A stretch of DNA of 64,000 bases from Guadua angustifolia. Taxonomy: Eukaryota > Streptophyta > Magnoliopsida > Poales > Poaceae. The stretch covers positions 42,489,854 to 42,553,853 of the forward strand of contig CM070520.1 of assembly GCA_036346375.1 (NCBI GenBank). The letters run 5' to 3'. The notes below the pieces were generated by a model. That model was not told the DNA's origin. It saw only the letters and a list, made by a program, of their open reading frames with translations, and ran no database searches. Shown here piece after piece: positions 34,557 to 44,828 of this stretch. The translations under genes were made by a program, and so were the position numbers. Position 1 is the stretch's first letter; each line of letters begins with the position of its first letter.

Positions 34557-36989
34557 ACCCCTCATATCGAGTAAAGACAACAAAACAACATTGTAGTATT
34601 CACGCAGAAACAAACTCTCTCCTGCACTTTGAATCTTCAAGTCAAACTGATATTGGAGCAAAATCTTCAATAAAAAACTTTGAAGAGTATAATGCAACTA
34701 TCAGGGTGTCATCAAATTTCAAATAAACGTTGCCAAAACCTCTATAATGGTCAACATATCCAAATGGTGAATAAAACACCAAAATAATGGTGATGAAACT
34801 CTAAATTCTAATTAACAGTGATGAAACACCAAAATCAATTGTCTCCTCAACAGATATTTTTTTTCTTTTCTCCAAAGTAGACTATGGAACATCAAAGAAA
34901 CAGACGATGAAACATCAAATAAATTGCCAAAAATCTATTAATGATAAATCAATGACAAAACATCGAATAAATTTTCAGTGATAAATTCTACCTAAATTGC
35001 AAAAAAATCAGTTAAGAATATCCATAAAAGCATTAATTACAATGAATGAAATCTGTCAATATTATGAGCACAAAATAATAGACATAACGGCCTGAACTGT
35101 ACATGAATATCCACCAATAATAAGCACAAAATGTGCATAAAATACCCCACCAATAATGAGCATAAAATAATAGACATAAAAACCCTTGCAACAAACAATA
35201 GGATTAGCACTCATTAGGGCTCTGAAACCACTTGTTAGGATTAGCACGGTACAAATAACAAGAGACAAGATTTAACGTGGAAAAACCCTTGCGGGAAAGT
35301 ACCACAAGAAACAATCCACTATTAGTTCTCAGGATTACAAGTATAGGAGGTTGACTTATATTGCCAAAAAAATTATAATTGTAGAAGATTTAGACTAACA
35401 ACTTATTTGGATATAACCAAAAGATATGGTAAATTGAGATATTGAGTTATCTCCAATACTTCCAAGTATATCCTCCATGACTTTGTTCATTCTATGGTCC
35501 TTAACTTCCAAAGATGACTTCTTCTGTTGAATGGCTCCACAACTATTTTATGGTAACTTCATGCAATGTTGGATCTAGTGAGAACATGTAAGTCAGCCAC
35601 AACCACATATCCCCCAATATCAAGATTTTCCAGATTTAGATGGTAAATTGTGGCTTGCGAAAAAACTGTTCAAATCAACCTTGCATAGCCTGTCCCAATC
35701 GTCACCCTACGTATAAAAAACTCTGAAAGATTGCCGACCTAACTTAACTATCATATGACTAAAAAAATTCAAAACACATGCTAATCAAGACGATATGTAC
35801 ATCCTAAAGAAAACAAAATTAAACTAATCCACATACCAACATTATCGAAATGTATTTCGGTTACATCTTGTACAACACAACTGTAAATTTCAATTTAATT
35901 TTCAATGCAACAAACATACAATCTAAATCTGGGATCTGAACCTAGACAAACTAAGTATTCAACTATCACATGGCTAATCTACCATTTTTACACCACAATA
36001 TTGAAAAAAAGATTCTAATTAAATACATGTGACAATAGCACTATAACATGGCAGAGTACAACTACCAACCTTATTTGACCACTAATCTATTTTCATTTTT
36101 ACTAACCTAGCATATTTTTTAAAAAATACCCAACTACTTAGGTGAGCAACGAAAACTAACCGTAAAACACGATACACGGATGAACACGAGCTGTGGAGGC
36201 TCCTCCTACTCCTTATCTCCCATCTCTTCTCGCACGGTAGTCACGCGAGTTCTGTATACGCATCGTCAGTCGCTTCCCCGCTTCCCCAAATCACATTCCA
36301 AAGATGTGACTAAGATCCATGGCATCATGTTGTCCATTGATTGTGAGATGGTCCGTATACCAAAGTCAGTCGTGTGATGGTTGTGCGACTGAGACCCAAA
36401 TCGCATCTCAACGGTGTGACTAGCCTTTGACACGTGGCCGACAAGCGACAAAGGTATATTTTTGTAAAGAAAATAAGGTACTGTTATTCTTGTAAAACAA
36501 TAAAAGAATGGTTTATTTAAAAAAAAAATCAGAATAGATGAGTGGTTGCTTTTGTGGAGAGATGTGGGAGTCCTGGGTGCAGGTAAAGCATGCAGCTGCA
36601 ACGAAGCATCATGTGAAATAACATAAGTTCACTTGACCCCAACGAACATAAGCAGTGCCACTAGGGAATAGGGATTTAAGAGAGAGTGTGAAACATGACA
36701 TCCATGCCTGTAAAGCTAATTCATTTTGATCGAAAAGATCCCTTACAACTAGATATCTTTTTGTTAAGAAAAAAATATGTACGACCCACCCAAATCTGGT
36801 CTACCAGCCTCAACCTCCACTTAAGTAGCGCACTATTATCCCCCACTTTATTAGGTGCTGCCATGATTACACACACTATCCCCCCAAAAAAACTTCATGG
36901 ATGCTACTGTGACTGCAGAGGATCTCGTGTGCCAACGAACCACTCACAGCTACAAAAATAAACGGAAACAAAACTAACTCGGTGTCAAC
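34557..36989. other. Unique-looking AT-rich DNA, no gene recognised
   Basis: Short local repeats occur: AATAATGAGCATAAAATAATAG-type units at 35063-35180, and a pair CCCAAATCACATTCCAAAG / CCCAAATCGCATCTCAACG at 36287 and 36395. A possible retrotransposon boundary is listed separately at 35216-35300. Nothing else is identifiable. Confidence 0.4.
35216..35300 (-). other. Possible decayed LTR/PBS junction
   Basis: The minus strand reads TGGTTTCAGAGC, one base from the initiator-Met PBS. The LTR-side sequence GTTAGGATTAGCAC and TTTAACGTGGAAAAACCC resembles Copia-type LTR ends in grasses. No partner LTR or coding sequence is seen nearby. Confidence 0.3.
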
Positions 36990-37310
36990 CTGTTAAGCGC
37001 GCCGCATGTTGGCGAGCATGGAACCACCTGTTAACCTGCAGAGACGCTGTTTGAAGTGGCTGAAAGTCACATCATCTTCTCCATGAGGGTGGAGGCTGAC
37101 GCTGCTGGCTGAGAGTGAGAGATCTCTACCGCCTGGGAGCTTGATCGACGACGTACTCCTGCTTTGTATCCAAGCCGGAGGCGTGATCCGTAAACCTGTA
37201 CACGAGATATACCTTGTAGGTTGTATCTGCAAACAAGTCTCGGGTCGGGATCTCTTCAATGTCGTGGAACCAGCACACCTTTCGCAGAACCGGGCATTCT
37301 GGAAACCTGT
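36990..37310 (-). pseudogene. PP2/Nictaba-like lectin fragment (broken)
   Basis: On the minus strand an exon begins after an AG acceptor near 37310 (CTACAG / GTTTCCAGAATGCC). It encodes FPECPVLRKVCWFHDIEE, PTRDLFADTTYKVYLVYRFT and ASGLDTKQEYV, resembling the phloem protein 2 (Nictaba) lectin core, in which a VCW block is followed by TTYxxYLV. The frame stops after QAPRR near 37126, but a shifted frame continues with SVSLHPHGEDDVT to 36993, which fits the expected next strand of the domain. So one frameshift separates the halves. In the family this lectin domain binds N-glycans and often follows an F-box; no F-box exon is visible here. Sequence upstream is occupied by the CACTA element at 37517. 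Gene fragment or pseudogene; family call is moderate. Confidence 0.45.
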
Positions 37311-37439
37311 AGTGTGGTGAAAAAAAATATATCAGAAATCGGTAGAACCAGCGGAATATCATGTGCAATATTTTTTTGAATCGGTAGTTTTCATAATGTT
37401 TGGTTATTTCTTGATTGAGGTCTGAACTTTATTATTTTA

Positions 37440-37500
37440 TCAAGTTGTTTTTTTTCCGAAGGTGGGATGGTTGGGTTGTCCATGAGCTGTGCATCACACG
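37440..37500. repeat. Dispersed ~40-bp repeat, copy 1
   Basis: TTTTTTTTCCGAAGGTGGGA and the following TTGTCCATGA recur at 58180-58225 with few changes. Confidence 0.65.
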
Positions 37501-37516
37501 GACGCCCATGAATTAG

Positions 37517-38742
37517 CACTATCAGAAAAATACACATTAGTGGCGGTTCGTAACTGCCATTAGTGACAGTTTTTGAACCGCCACAGCTATAGTGCCACTG
37601 ATAATATATCAGTGGTGGTTCTTGTAAAAAACTGTTACTGATAATTTTATCATTAGCGTTTTTTTGGCTAGCTGGCAGTTTAAAAATACTAAATTAGAGG
37701 GGACTTCCTAGGAGATCACCCATCCTATTACTACTCTCGTCCTCGTCTAAGCACGCTTAACTTCAGAGTTCTTATAAGATTCAGTACTTTAGTGGTGTTA
37801 TAATCATATCTGACATATAATGCGTTCCTCCTCTCCCTAACCCCGTGAAGCACCCAAACATTGATTTTCAATTATTTCAAATTAGCAAACTATAGAGGTA
37901 GTTAGCAAAATTTAAAACTTTCAAATTTATTTTCCATACTTTTGACTATTAATTATGCTTACAATATATGTGCCATTACTATTTATGAAACTTGTAAAAG
38001 CACCATAACTTTTGACTCGTACCTTCGATTTTAGTGTTTTTGTGCTTTTCGAAATCATCACACGATGAGCTCTCCAGTTATATTCTTTTGGGCACCGATT
38101 CTAATTTCTAAATATAAAATCCAAGCACTTTTGTTAAAATTGCCATAACTTTTGACTCGTAACTCTGATCAGGGTGTTCTTTGGCTCGTTAGAAAGATAA
38201 TGAAAAGTAGCACCCGATGGTCAGATTCTGATGGTTCGTGTGAGCGCGTGCGCGGTGACAGAATTCCAAAAAAATATCGTTTAGGGCCTCAAAATGGCCC
38301 CCGAAGTTTTGAATCTGTTTTGGTCATTCTTTTCAATTATTGCAAATGGAATATTAGTTCCAATTATTTCAAATGTAATATTATTTAATTTTAATTCTTT
38401 CAAATTAGAAGGCATGAGAGGTAATTAGCAATATTTAAAATTTTTATTATTTGTGGCGGTTTCAAATTAAAACCGCCACAAATAATATTATCAGTGGCGG
38501 TTTTAGCGAAAAACCGCCACTAATACTTACATTATCAGTGGCGGTTTTTGGCTAAAACCGCTACTGATACTCACATTATTAGTTGCGGTTTTAGCCAAAA
38601 CTGCCACTGTCCAAATAAAAACGCCACAAATAGTCTTTCCGCTATTTTGAACTTTAAAACCGCCATTGATAAGTGTATTTGTGACGGTTCCAAAATAACC
38701 GCCACAAATAAAGCGTCACCTATGTGCTGTTTTGTGGTAGTG
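37517..38742. mobile_element. Non-autonomous CACTA element carrying a 5S rRNA-like segment
   Basis: It starts CACTATCAGAAAAATAC and ends TTTTGTGGTAGTG, whose reverse complement begins CACTACCAC. The 3-bp duplication TAG is exact (37514-37516 and 38743-38745). Both ends carry many subterminal copies of GTGGCGGTTTT / AAAACCGCCAC, different from the GACGGTT motif of the large CACTA, so this is another family. No transposase is present. The interior contains a 5S rRNA-derived segment (37691-37811) and a diverged two-copy repeat (CCATAACTTTTGACTCGTA near 37992 and 38142). Confidence 0.88.
37691..37811 (-). pseudogene. 5S rRNA-derived sequence
   Basis: The minus strand aligns from end to end with plant 5S rRNA (about 120 nt). 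Diagnostic parts are GAAGTTAAGCGTGCTT (internal promoter box A region), GAGAGTAGTAATAGGATGGG (intermediate element and box C side) and TGATCTCCTAGGAAGTCC. It differs at scattered bases and has about six extra bases (GACGAG) between box A and the intermediate element, so it is not a working ribosomal gene. It lies inside a CACTA element rather than in a 5S array. The comparison is from memory of the conserved plant 5S sequence. Confidence 0.85.
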
Positions 38743-38745
38743 TAG

Positions 38746-39540
38746 GTGGCTCATATTTGTTTGAATGAGGACTATCTGATTAATACTCTGTGCACATGAC
38801 TTATGTATTGTTAGTTTGCTATTAGACGTAAACTCCTGATATCTCAGTATATGCTTAACTCCTGCCTAATGAACATGGTTTGAAATTTTGTTTTGGGTTC
38901 GCATCTTAGAGGTGGCCAAAATCCAAAATTTTAGCAAAATCTCAGAATTTCGAACAAAATCCATACAAAATAGAAAACAAAATTCAAATATGGAATTATT
39001 GAACTGTGATTTCCGATATTTTGGCTAAAATTGCCGAAATCTCGGTAAAATTCAACCAAAAGAAAAGTAGTTCAAACCACATTAGAAAATGTTGAAAATT
39101 TTGGGCAACATTTCTAAAATTTTGCTACGATTTTGAGCCTTGCCAGTGAGTCATGGTTGGACACTGAAGGAACTAACTGGCTTTGTTAACTGAGAACAAG
39201 ATCTTGTTAGAAATTGGCTCATTGGGTGACCCATTTCCTTTAATTCCAAAGCATGCATGGTTTAGTACCATATTGCCTAGCCAAGTGGAGATTAGACAAC
39301 TTAAAAGATAGAGTTCTTTCTACCTTTTGAATAATGACACTTGGCATGAGTATGGCATAGGGTGGACAGTGGCTAAACATACACATGCACGCGCGCGTGT
39401 TCACGTATTTTCGCGTGAGCGACCGCGCCGCATCGTAATGTGTCTCCTGGCACTTTGACTTCACCTTTTGTTTTGCTGAACCTTGCAATTATCTTTCCAT
39501 TCAATATGTTTAAATGAGATTTAAACATCTATTTTAATTC
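38746..39540. other. No gene recognised
   Basis: AT-rich DNA with repeated AAAATTTTAGCAAAATC-like low-complexity text at 38900-39130. A CACGCGCGCGTG stretch lies near 39388. No coding signal. Confidence 0.4.
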
Positions 39541-39554
39541 AGTGTCATTATGCA

Positions 39555-39674
39555 GTCAGTTACTAGTGAGTTAATTGACATTATGCAGTCAGTTACTAGT
39601 AACTACCACATTCAAATTGTCAGTTACTAGTAACTGTCATAATGTGGTCAGTTACTAGTGCGCGTCTATATAAA
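39555..39674 (+). promoter_or_regulatory. Promoter-like block: four direct repeats upstream of a TATA box
   Basis: TCAGTTACTAGT occurs four times (near 39556, 39589, 39620 and 39648), followed eight bases later by TATATAAA at 39667-39674. Enhancer repeats right before a TATA box are typical of retrotransposon LTR promoters. No matching second copy or coding region in this orientation is in the window, so it may be a remnant LTR. Confidence 0.55.
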
Positions 39675-40161
39675 CTTCTGGAGATGTCCAGGATGAGGAC
39701 ATTGAATTCTCCTCTATTGTTCCACCTCTCTGAATTGCTGTACTGTTGAGTTGAGCTGTTGAACCACGCCGGCCTTCCTCCTCGGCGTGCACCGTGAAGG
39801 AGGGTGAGCGGTATCTCCGAGCCATTGCCGCAGAGTTCACCTGCACGGGGCGGCAATAAGGTTTCTGGGTAGCGCATCAGTGTGACCGCTTTGCTTCTTC
39901 CACGATGTCGACTACTTCCACGACCGCTATATCGACTACTTCCACGACCGCGACATCGACTACTTCCTCAACCACATCTACGCTGCGCTGCCTTCTGTTC
40001 TTCAGTAAGCCTGATAGTAAGTCATTCATGTTTTTAATCGACTCCACTAAAATACAATACTTGAAATATTCTGAAGTACAATGTGTTGCCTGCTGTTTTA
40101 TGCATATCTAGTCATTTGTTATCTTTGCCTCAAAATAAAATCTAGAATAAAAATATTGCAT
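39675..40161. other. Possible LTR/leader remnant, no gene
   Basis: Downstream of the promoter-like block is a GC-richer stretch, then a microrepeat TCGACTACTTCCACGACC (39908-39975) encoding Ser/Thr repeats, then AT-rich DNA. I recognise no protein. Confidence 0.35.
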
Positions 40162-40635
40162 CTATTTCCAACAGATCTCAGGATGAGTAAGTGTTAAATA
40201 TTGTAGAACTCCTATTGTGCTCCTATACTTGAACACTTCTTCATCCTTCAGAGCTTCTCCAATGTCCCTTAATAGTTTTTTAGAAATTGACATGGGTGTA
40301 CTCACAGGTTTACACTTGGACATCCCAACTCGAACCAACAGATCATTGATATACTTTTTCTGAATCAAAATTAAACCCCACTATATCTTATTCACCTCAA
40401 CCACTAAAAAGTAATATAGATCTCTTAAGTCTTTAATTGCAGACTCTGACTTGAGCCTTTGAAATAGAAACTTTATAAATTGTTCACAAGAGCTTGCCAC
40501 AATTATGTCACAAACATAAATCAACATGTATATTGTAATTCCACCATAGTTGAAGACAAAGAGAGATGTATCAGCTTTTGATGCTACAAAACCAAGTTTT
40601 TGTAGATTGAAATTTAATCTAAAACTAGCCATGTG
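40162..40635 (-). pseudogene. Copia reverse transcriptase fragment
   Basis: The minus strand encodes LGFVASKADTSLFVFNYG, IYMLIYVCDIIVAS, then, after a break, KKYINDLLVRVGMSKCKP and YRSTIGVLQYLTLTHPEI. These are the C-terminal half of Ty1/Copia reverse transcriptase. The catalytic YVDD is YVCD here, so it could not polymerise. A stop near 40381 separates the two open parts. It is cut off after HPEI at 40170 (junction TGTTGGAAATAG) and before the N-terminal RT at 40635. No LTR pair is visible. Confidence 0.85.
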
Positions 40636-40640
40636 CCCGT

Positions 40641-42409
40641 GCGATGCAGCGAAAACTCAATTTGCGACAAAAAATTATTTGCAAAGAGCACTAACCTTAT
40701 TTGAATAATAATATTCACTCTGAATGTGCAATGGTTAAATGTTTAAATCAATTCATCAAAGCATACAAATTCCAAGCACCTGTTTACAAACCCAAGCTTA
40801 AAATTATCTTTAATTCCACAAACTTAAATGATAAGATAACAGCAATTGAAATTGTAAATTTGTAACGCCATAATTTGAGAGAGATCGATCGATCGATCGA
40901 AAGAGACATTACCTACTGCCCTATGGGCATAAAGGTATTGAAGAGGTAGGCATCATCTATATGTAACTGCCACCATCAGCAATGTGCGTGGCTCGTACGT
41001 CTTGCTCTGACCATACCATGCATAGCCCCACCCTATTAATTAGCTCCACCACCTCCTCACCTTCCCCCGCGAGCGCCTCCCTCAACTTATTAATTTCATC
41101 AACCACGGCAAGCTCCAACAGTGTCGCCGGCTTATCTCGCCGCTCACCACCGATGACCTGCCCTTGTGCCGCATCGACGAGATTAGGAAGGTCGCCTATT
41201 ACCTTCGCTCAACACATCAGCAGGAGAGGTAAGAAGCAGTGGGGTTATATAAATTCAACAACCAAGGAGATATCTATGGAATCTAGATTAAGAAATCGTC
41301 GAATAAGGAAGGCAACAAAAGGAAAAGAGACAAAAAGAGACCCAACTCCATGAATCGAAGCTCTGCTTCCTTCAGAAGGGAATCAATCGATCCAATCCGA
41401 AAAGCCCTGCGAGAAATCACCACCAATTTGAATGCCAGATTAATGGGAGAAAGGAAAGCAATAAATGAGTCAAGTATATTCATTTACCTCCTGCGATGGG
41501 ATGATCCAATCCAATCTACCGGGGTGGCCACTGCTCGCTTCCCACTCAGCCATGCAGGTGCACACATGTGTTGGGGTGAGGATGGAGAACGAAAGTACCA
41601 CCACCAACTCCTAATTAGAATTAGTAGGGATAGAGATAACAAAATTATCTAGTCGCGTCATGCATGGCTGTGCGCATGTTGCTGGCCAGCCGGAATCAAG
41701 TCCGTACGTGATTAGATAAAAAGAAAAGATGATCTTATTTACACATGCAAGTAAATATTTAATGGAAAAGATGCATACGGCAATTCAAAGGCACATGGTA
41801 ACTCAGAAGCTGTATGTGTGTAGTATATGGAAAAAGAATCGGCCATGCAGTATTTGGAAATAAAATTGACTGATTGAGATAAGAGTCTAATACGCTGCAG
41901 ATCATGCATGCATGCATATCCAACCCAATTAATACTTTCTCTGTTCGCTAATGTATAGAAGATTGGGACAATGACAATTTCGTGGGTATGCCCAAGGAGG
42001 GGGAGAACGGACCACCGCCACCAACTCGCAATTAGAAGTAGTAGAGATACATCTATAACCAATACTTCCATATTTTTTAAAACCAATACTTCCATATTCT
42101 TATTTTGTATAATTATATTCTGAAAAGACTAGTGGTTAAACTTGTATCTTAGGTAGTGTTAAATTGACTATATATGCAGAAAGACACTATGTGACTCCAA
42201 GCGTGTTTTATAATATATTTTTATAAGTTTATAATCTTACTTCGACACTTAGATTTTAATGCAACGGCTGGCCTTTAACCCAAACATAAGATTAATTTTC
42301 AACTCATGCGCGACTTCATAGTCACCTTAGGACGATCATGTGCATATTCTTGGGACCGAACTCAACTGAATTGTGCTTATCCAAGACAAATTCATACTTG
42401 CTTCGATGT
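40641..42409. other. No clear gene; diverged repeat fragments
   Basis: CTAGCCATGTGCCCGTGCGA near 40624 is a motif I associate with dispersed grass repeats. A GATC microsatellite lies at 40887-40902. A 60-bp motif (CCACCACCAACTCCTAATTAG) at about 41590-41650 recurs diverged at 42000-42060. The part at 40982-41235 is coding-like and listed separately. Confidence 0.4.
40982..41235 (+). other. Coding-like fragment, possibly captured from a host gene
   Basis: GC-rich DNA in AT-rich surroundings. One frame reads DDLPLCRIDEIRKVAYYLRS and ends before a GT-like splice context (GAGAGGTAAGAAG at about 41224). The block vaguely recalls EXO70-type exocyst subunits, but it is too short and diverged to name. 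It has no start, no partner exon and frame breaks on its left. Confidence 0.25.
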
Positions 42410-42414
42410 ATTAT
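42410..42414 (+). repeat. Target-site duplication ATTAT, left copy (Copia)
   Basis: Exact match to 57309-57313. Confidence 0.85.
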
Positions 42415-42592
42415 TTTGAAGATTAAGAGGAAGAGATGAATTTGGGAATAACACCACACCCAGAGGAGGCTCTTCTATTGATCTCATGCAGGTTACAAGT
42501 TCTATACATGGCAATCATCTATACAAAGAAAAGCTATACAAGGCATGTGCTATACAAGGCAAACAATGATGCCGAGGATTGGTTTTCTAACA
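42415..42592 (-). repeat. 3' LTR of Copia element
   Basis: In plus orientation it runs from TTTGAAGATTAAGAGG to TTGGTTTTCTAACA. Its expected terminal TG is mutated to TT. It is closely similar to 57128-57308. Confidence 0.88.
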
Positions 42593-42605
42593 TCCCCCCT
42601 CATCC
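42593..42605 (-). other. Polypurine tract of Copia element
   Basis: The minus strand reads GGATGAGGGGGGA directly before the LTR. Confidence 0.8.
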
Positions 42606-42675
42606 AAATGGTGCGGTGCACTAACATGAAGGCTGGACCGAAAGTCAGTAAACTGTTGCGAAGAAAGACCCTTGG

Positions 42676-44170
42676 TCATGATATCAATGAACTGATGTGA
42701 GGACGGCACATGAAGAACTCGAATTTGTCCAAGTGAGACCTTTTACCAAACAAAACGGATGTCACTTTCAATGTGCTTGGTCCACTTGTGCTGTACTGGG
42801 TTGGAGGACAAGTAGACAACACTGACATTATCACAATAAATGACAATGGCTGACGAGAGTGGTGTGTGAATTTCCTAGAGAAGTTGATGCAACCAACAGT
42901 ACATTTTGCAACGGCATGTGCAACAGCCCGGTATTCTGCTTCCACACTGGAGTAAGAGATGGTAGCCTGACATTTGGAAGACCAGGATATCAGGTTGTCG
43001 CCAAGGAAGATGTAGAAGCTTGAAGTGGAACAGCGGCTATTTAGACAACCGCCCCAGTCGGCATCAGAGTAGGCTATTAGGGACATTGATGAAGAAGATT
43101 GCAGAGAGAGACCATGCGACTGAGTGCCTTGAACATACCGAAGGACACGCTTTAGGAACTGAAGGTGAGGTTCCCGCGGTGCATGCATGTAGAGACATAT
43201 CTGTTGTACAGCGTACATAATGTCAGGACGAGTGAGGATAAGATACTGCAAAGCACCAGCGAGGTTCCAAAATTCTGATGGGTTAGCAACTAGAGCACCC
43301 TCATCTACAGATAACTTAGCACGAGTATCGACTGGAGTTGTGAAGGGCTTACAGTCAGACACCCAGCGCGCGGTGAAGGAGCTCACGGGCATATTTCTGC
43401 TGAGAGAGAAACATCCCTTTGGAGGTGCAGGTGACAGATATCCCAAGAAAGTAGTGAAGAGCACCAAGGTCAGTCATAGAAAATTCACGACTAAGAGAGG
43501 TTGTAAGTGCCCGTAGAAGATCCATGAAGAGGCAATGAGAATGATATCATCCACATATAGAAGTCGATATGTAGTAGCAGAACCACACCGTAGGATGAAA
43601 AGAGAGGTATTTGATCGGGAGGCAATAAACCTAATTTTGCTAACATACTGCACAAAGCGTTGGTACCATGCATGTGGTGCTTGCTTGAGACCGTAAAGAG
43701 AATGCTACAAATGGCACACGTGTGAGGGCCGAGAGGGATCTATGAACCCGTAAGGCTACTCACAAAAAACTGTCTCATCAAGAGAACCATGGAGAAAGGC
43801 ATTTTTGACATCCAACTAATTAACTGCCAAGAGCGTGAGACGGTGAGACTGAGGACTATCCGAATGGTAGCTTGCTTCACAACAGGACTAATTGTCTCAT
43901 CAAAGTCTATGCCAGGTTGCTGAGAGTAGCCACAAACCACCCATCTTGCTTTGTATCGAGCAAGATGGCCACTAGCATGAAACTTATGTTTGTATACCCA
44001 TTTACCAGTGACGATGTTGGTGCCGACTAGCCGAGGAACCAAAGACCATGTGTGATTCTTCAAGAGAGTTTCATATTCTTCTGTCATGGCCTGGAGCCAA
44101 TTTGGATCCTTCATGGTAGATCAATAGGTCTTGTGTACATGCGAAAATCAAAGGTGACGGTGGATAGATT
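42676..44170 (-). pseudogene. Copia reverse transcriptase and RNase H (broken)
   Basis: On the minus strand RT starts near MKDPNWLQAMTEEYETLLKN, with VYKHKFHASGHLARYKARWV (43980-44114). The catalytic strand LLYVDDIILIA is readable near 43540-43570 in a shifted frame. RNase H follows in a single open frame (42676-43467): LTRPDIMYAVQQICLYMHA, LIAYSDADWGGC (catalytic DADW), and SSVEAEYRAVAHAVAKC. The end of RNase H shifts frame after AVAKC near 42900. Stops near 43740 and 43491 also break RT. The protein would copy element RNA in the cytoplasmic particle. Confidence 0.9.
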
Positions 44171-44828
44171 TAGCTTGTCAATGGACTTGATGATGCCAGC
44201 TCTGGCTCGCATGATCATTTGATGTGGGGCAGAGCAGTCGCATACCGACCGAGGTGGAGCAAAGAAAATACCGAGAAACTGGCAAACCCAGCTAGCGTGA
44301 CGCCGAGGAGGGAGCATTCGGAGAGCCTGGGGAGGAAGGCCGTCTAGGAGGGCCAATGTTGGGCCCTGCGAGTGGCCCCGAGCACGGCTCTGAGGAATCG
44401 GCAGCCTAAGAGGTCCAAGCACCAGAAGAAGTTGCCCCAGCTGATACATCAATTTCATCCAGGATGATGCAAGTAGCCACACCACTCGGCCGAGAGACAG
44501 GCGCATGCATAGGACGGTTATCCATGTACGATGGTGGTTGAGTGGTTGAAAAATACTGCAAAAAATCAAGAACAGTAGTGGATGTATGGGGCAGTATACT
44601 CGCGAAGGGGAAAATGGCCTCATGGAAAACAATGTGTTGAGAGATGATGACCTTACGAGTGACTGGGCTATATCATTAGTATCCCTTGTGAGAGCTAGGA
44701 TAACCTAAGAAGATACAAGCAGTGGAGCGAGGTGCTAGTTTGTGGGCAGAGGTGGCCGAGGTGTTGGGATAATAGAGACAACCAAAAACATGCAAATGGT
44801 CATAGGTAGGTGGTTGTTTGTGTAGGAA
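44171..44828 (-). pseudogene. Copia integrase-RT linker region (broken)
   Basis: Minus-strand sequence after the integrase core includes HVFGCLYYPN and CIFLGYPSSHKGY, the C-terminal Copia integrase/'RT connection' signature, near 44670-44790. A low-complexity Pro/Ser-rich linker follows toward RT. Several stops interrupt it. Confidence 0.75.

Noticed and set aside
37691..37811. Functional 5S rRNA gene
   Set aside because: Several substitutions and about six inserted bases interrupt the internal promoter region, and it lies inside a transposon instead of a tandem 5S array.
40982..41235. Firm EXO70 gene call
   Set aside because: Only about 20 residues look similar and no other part of the domain is found, so it is kept as an unnamed coding-like fragment.
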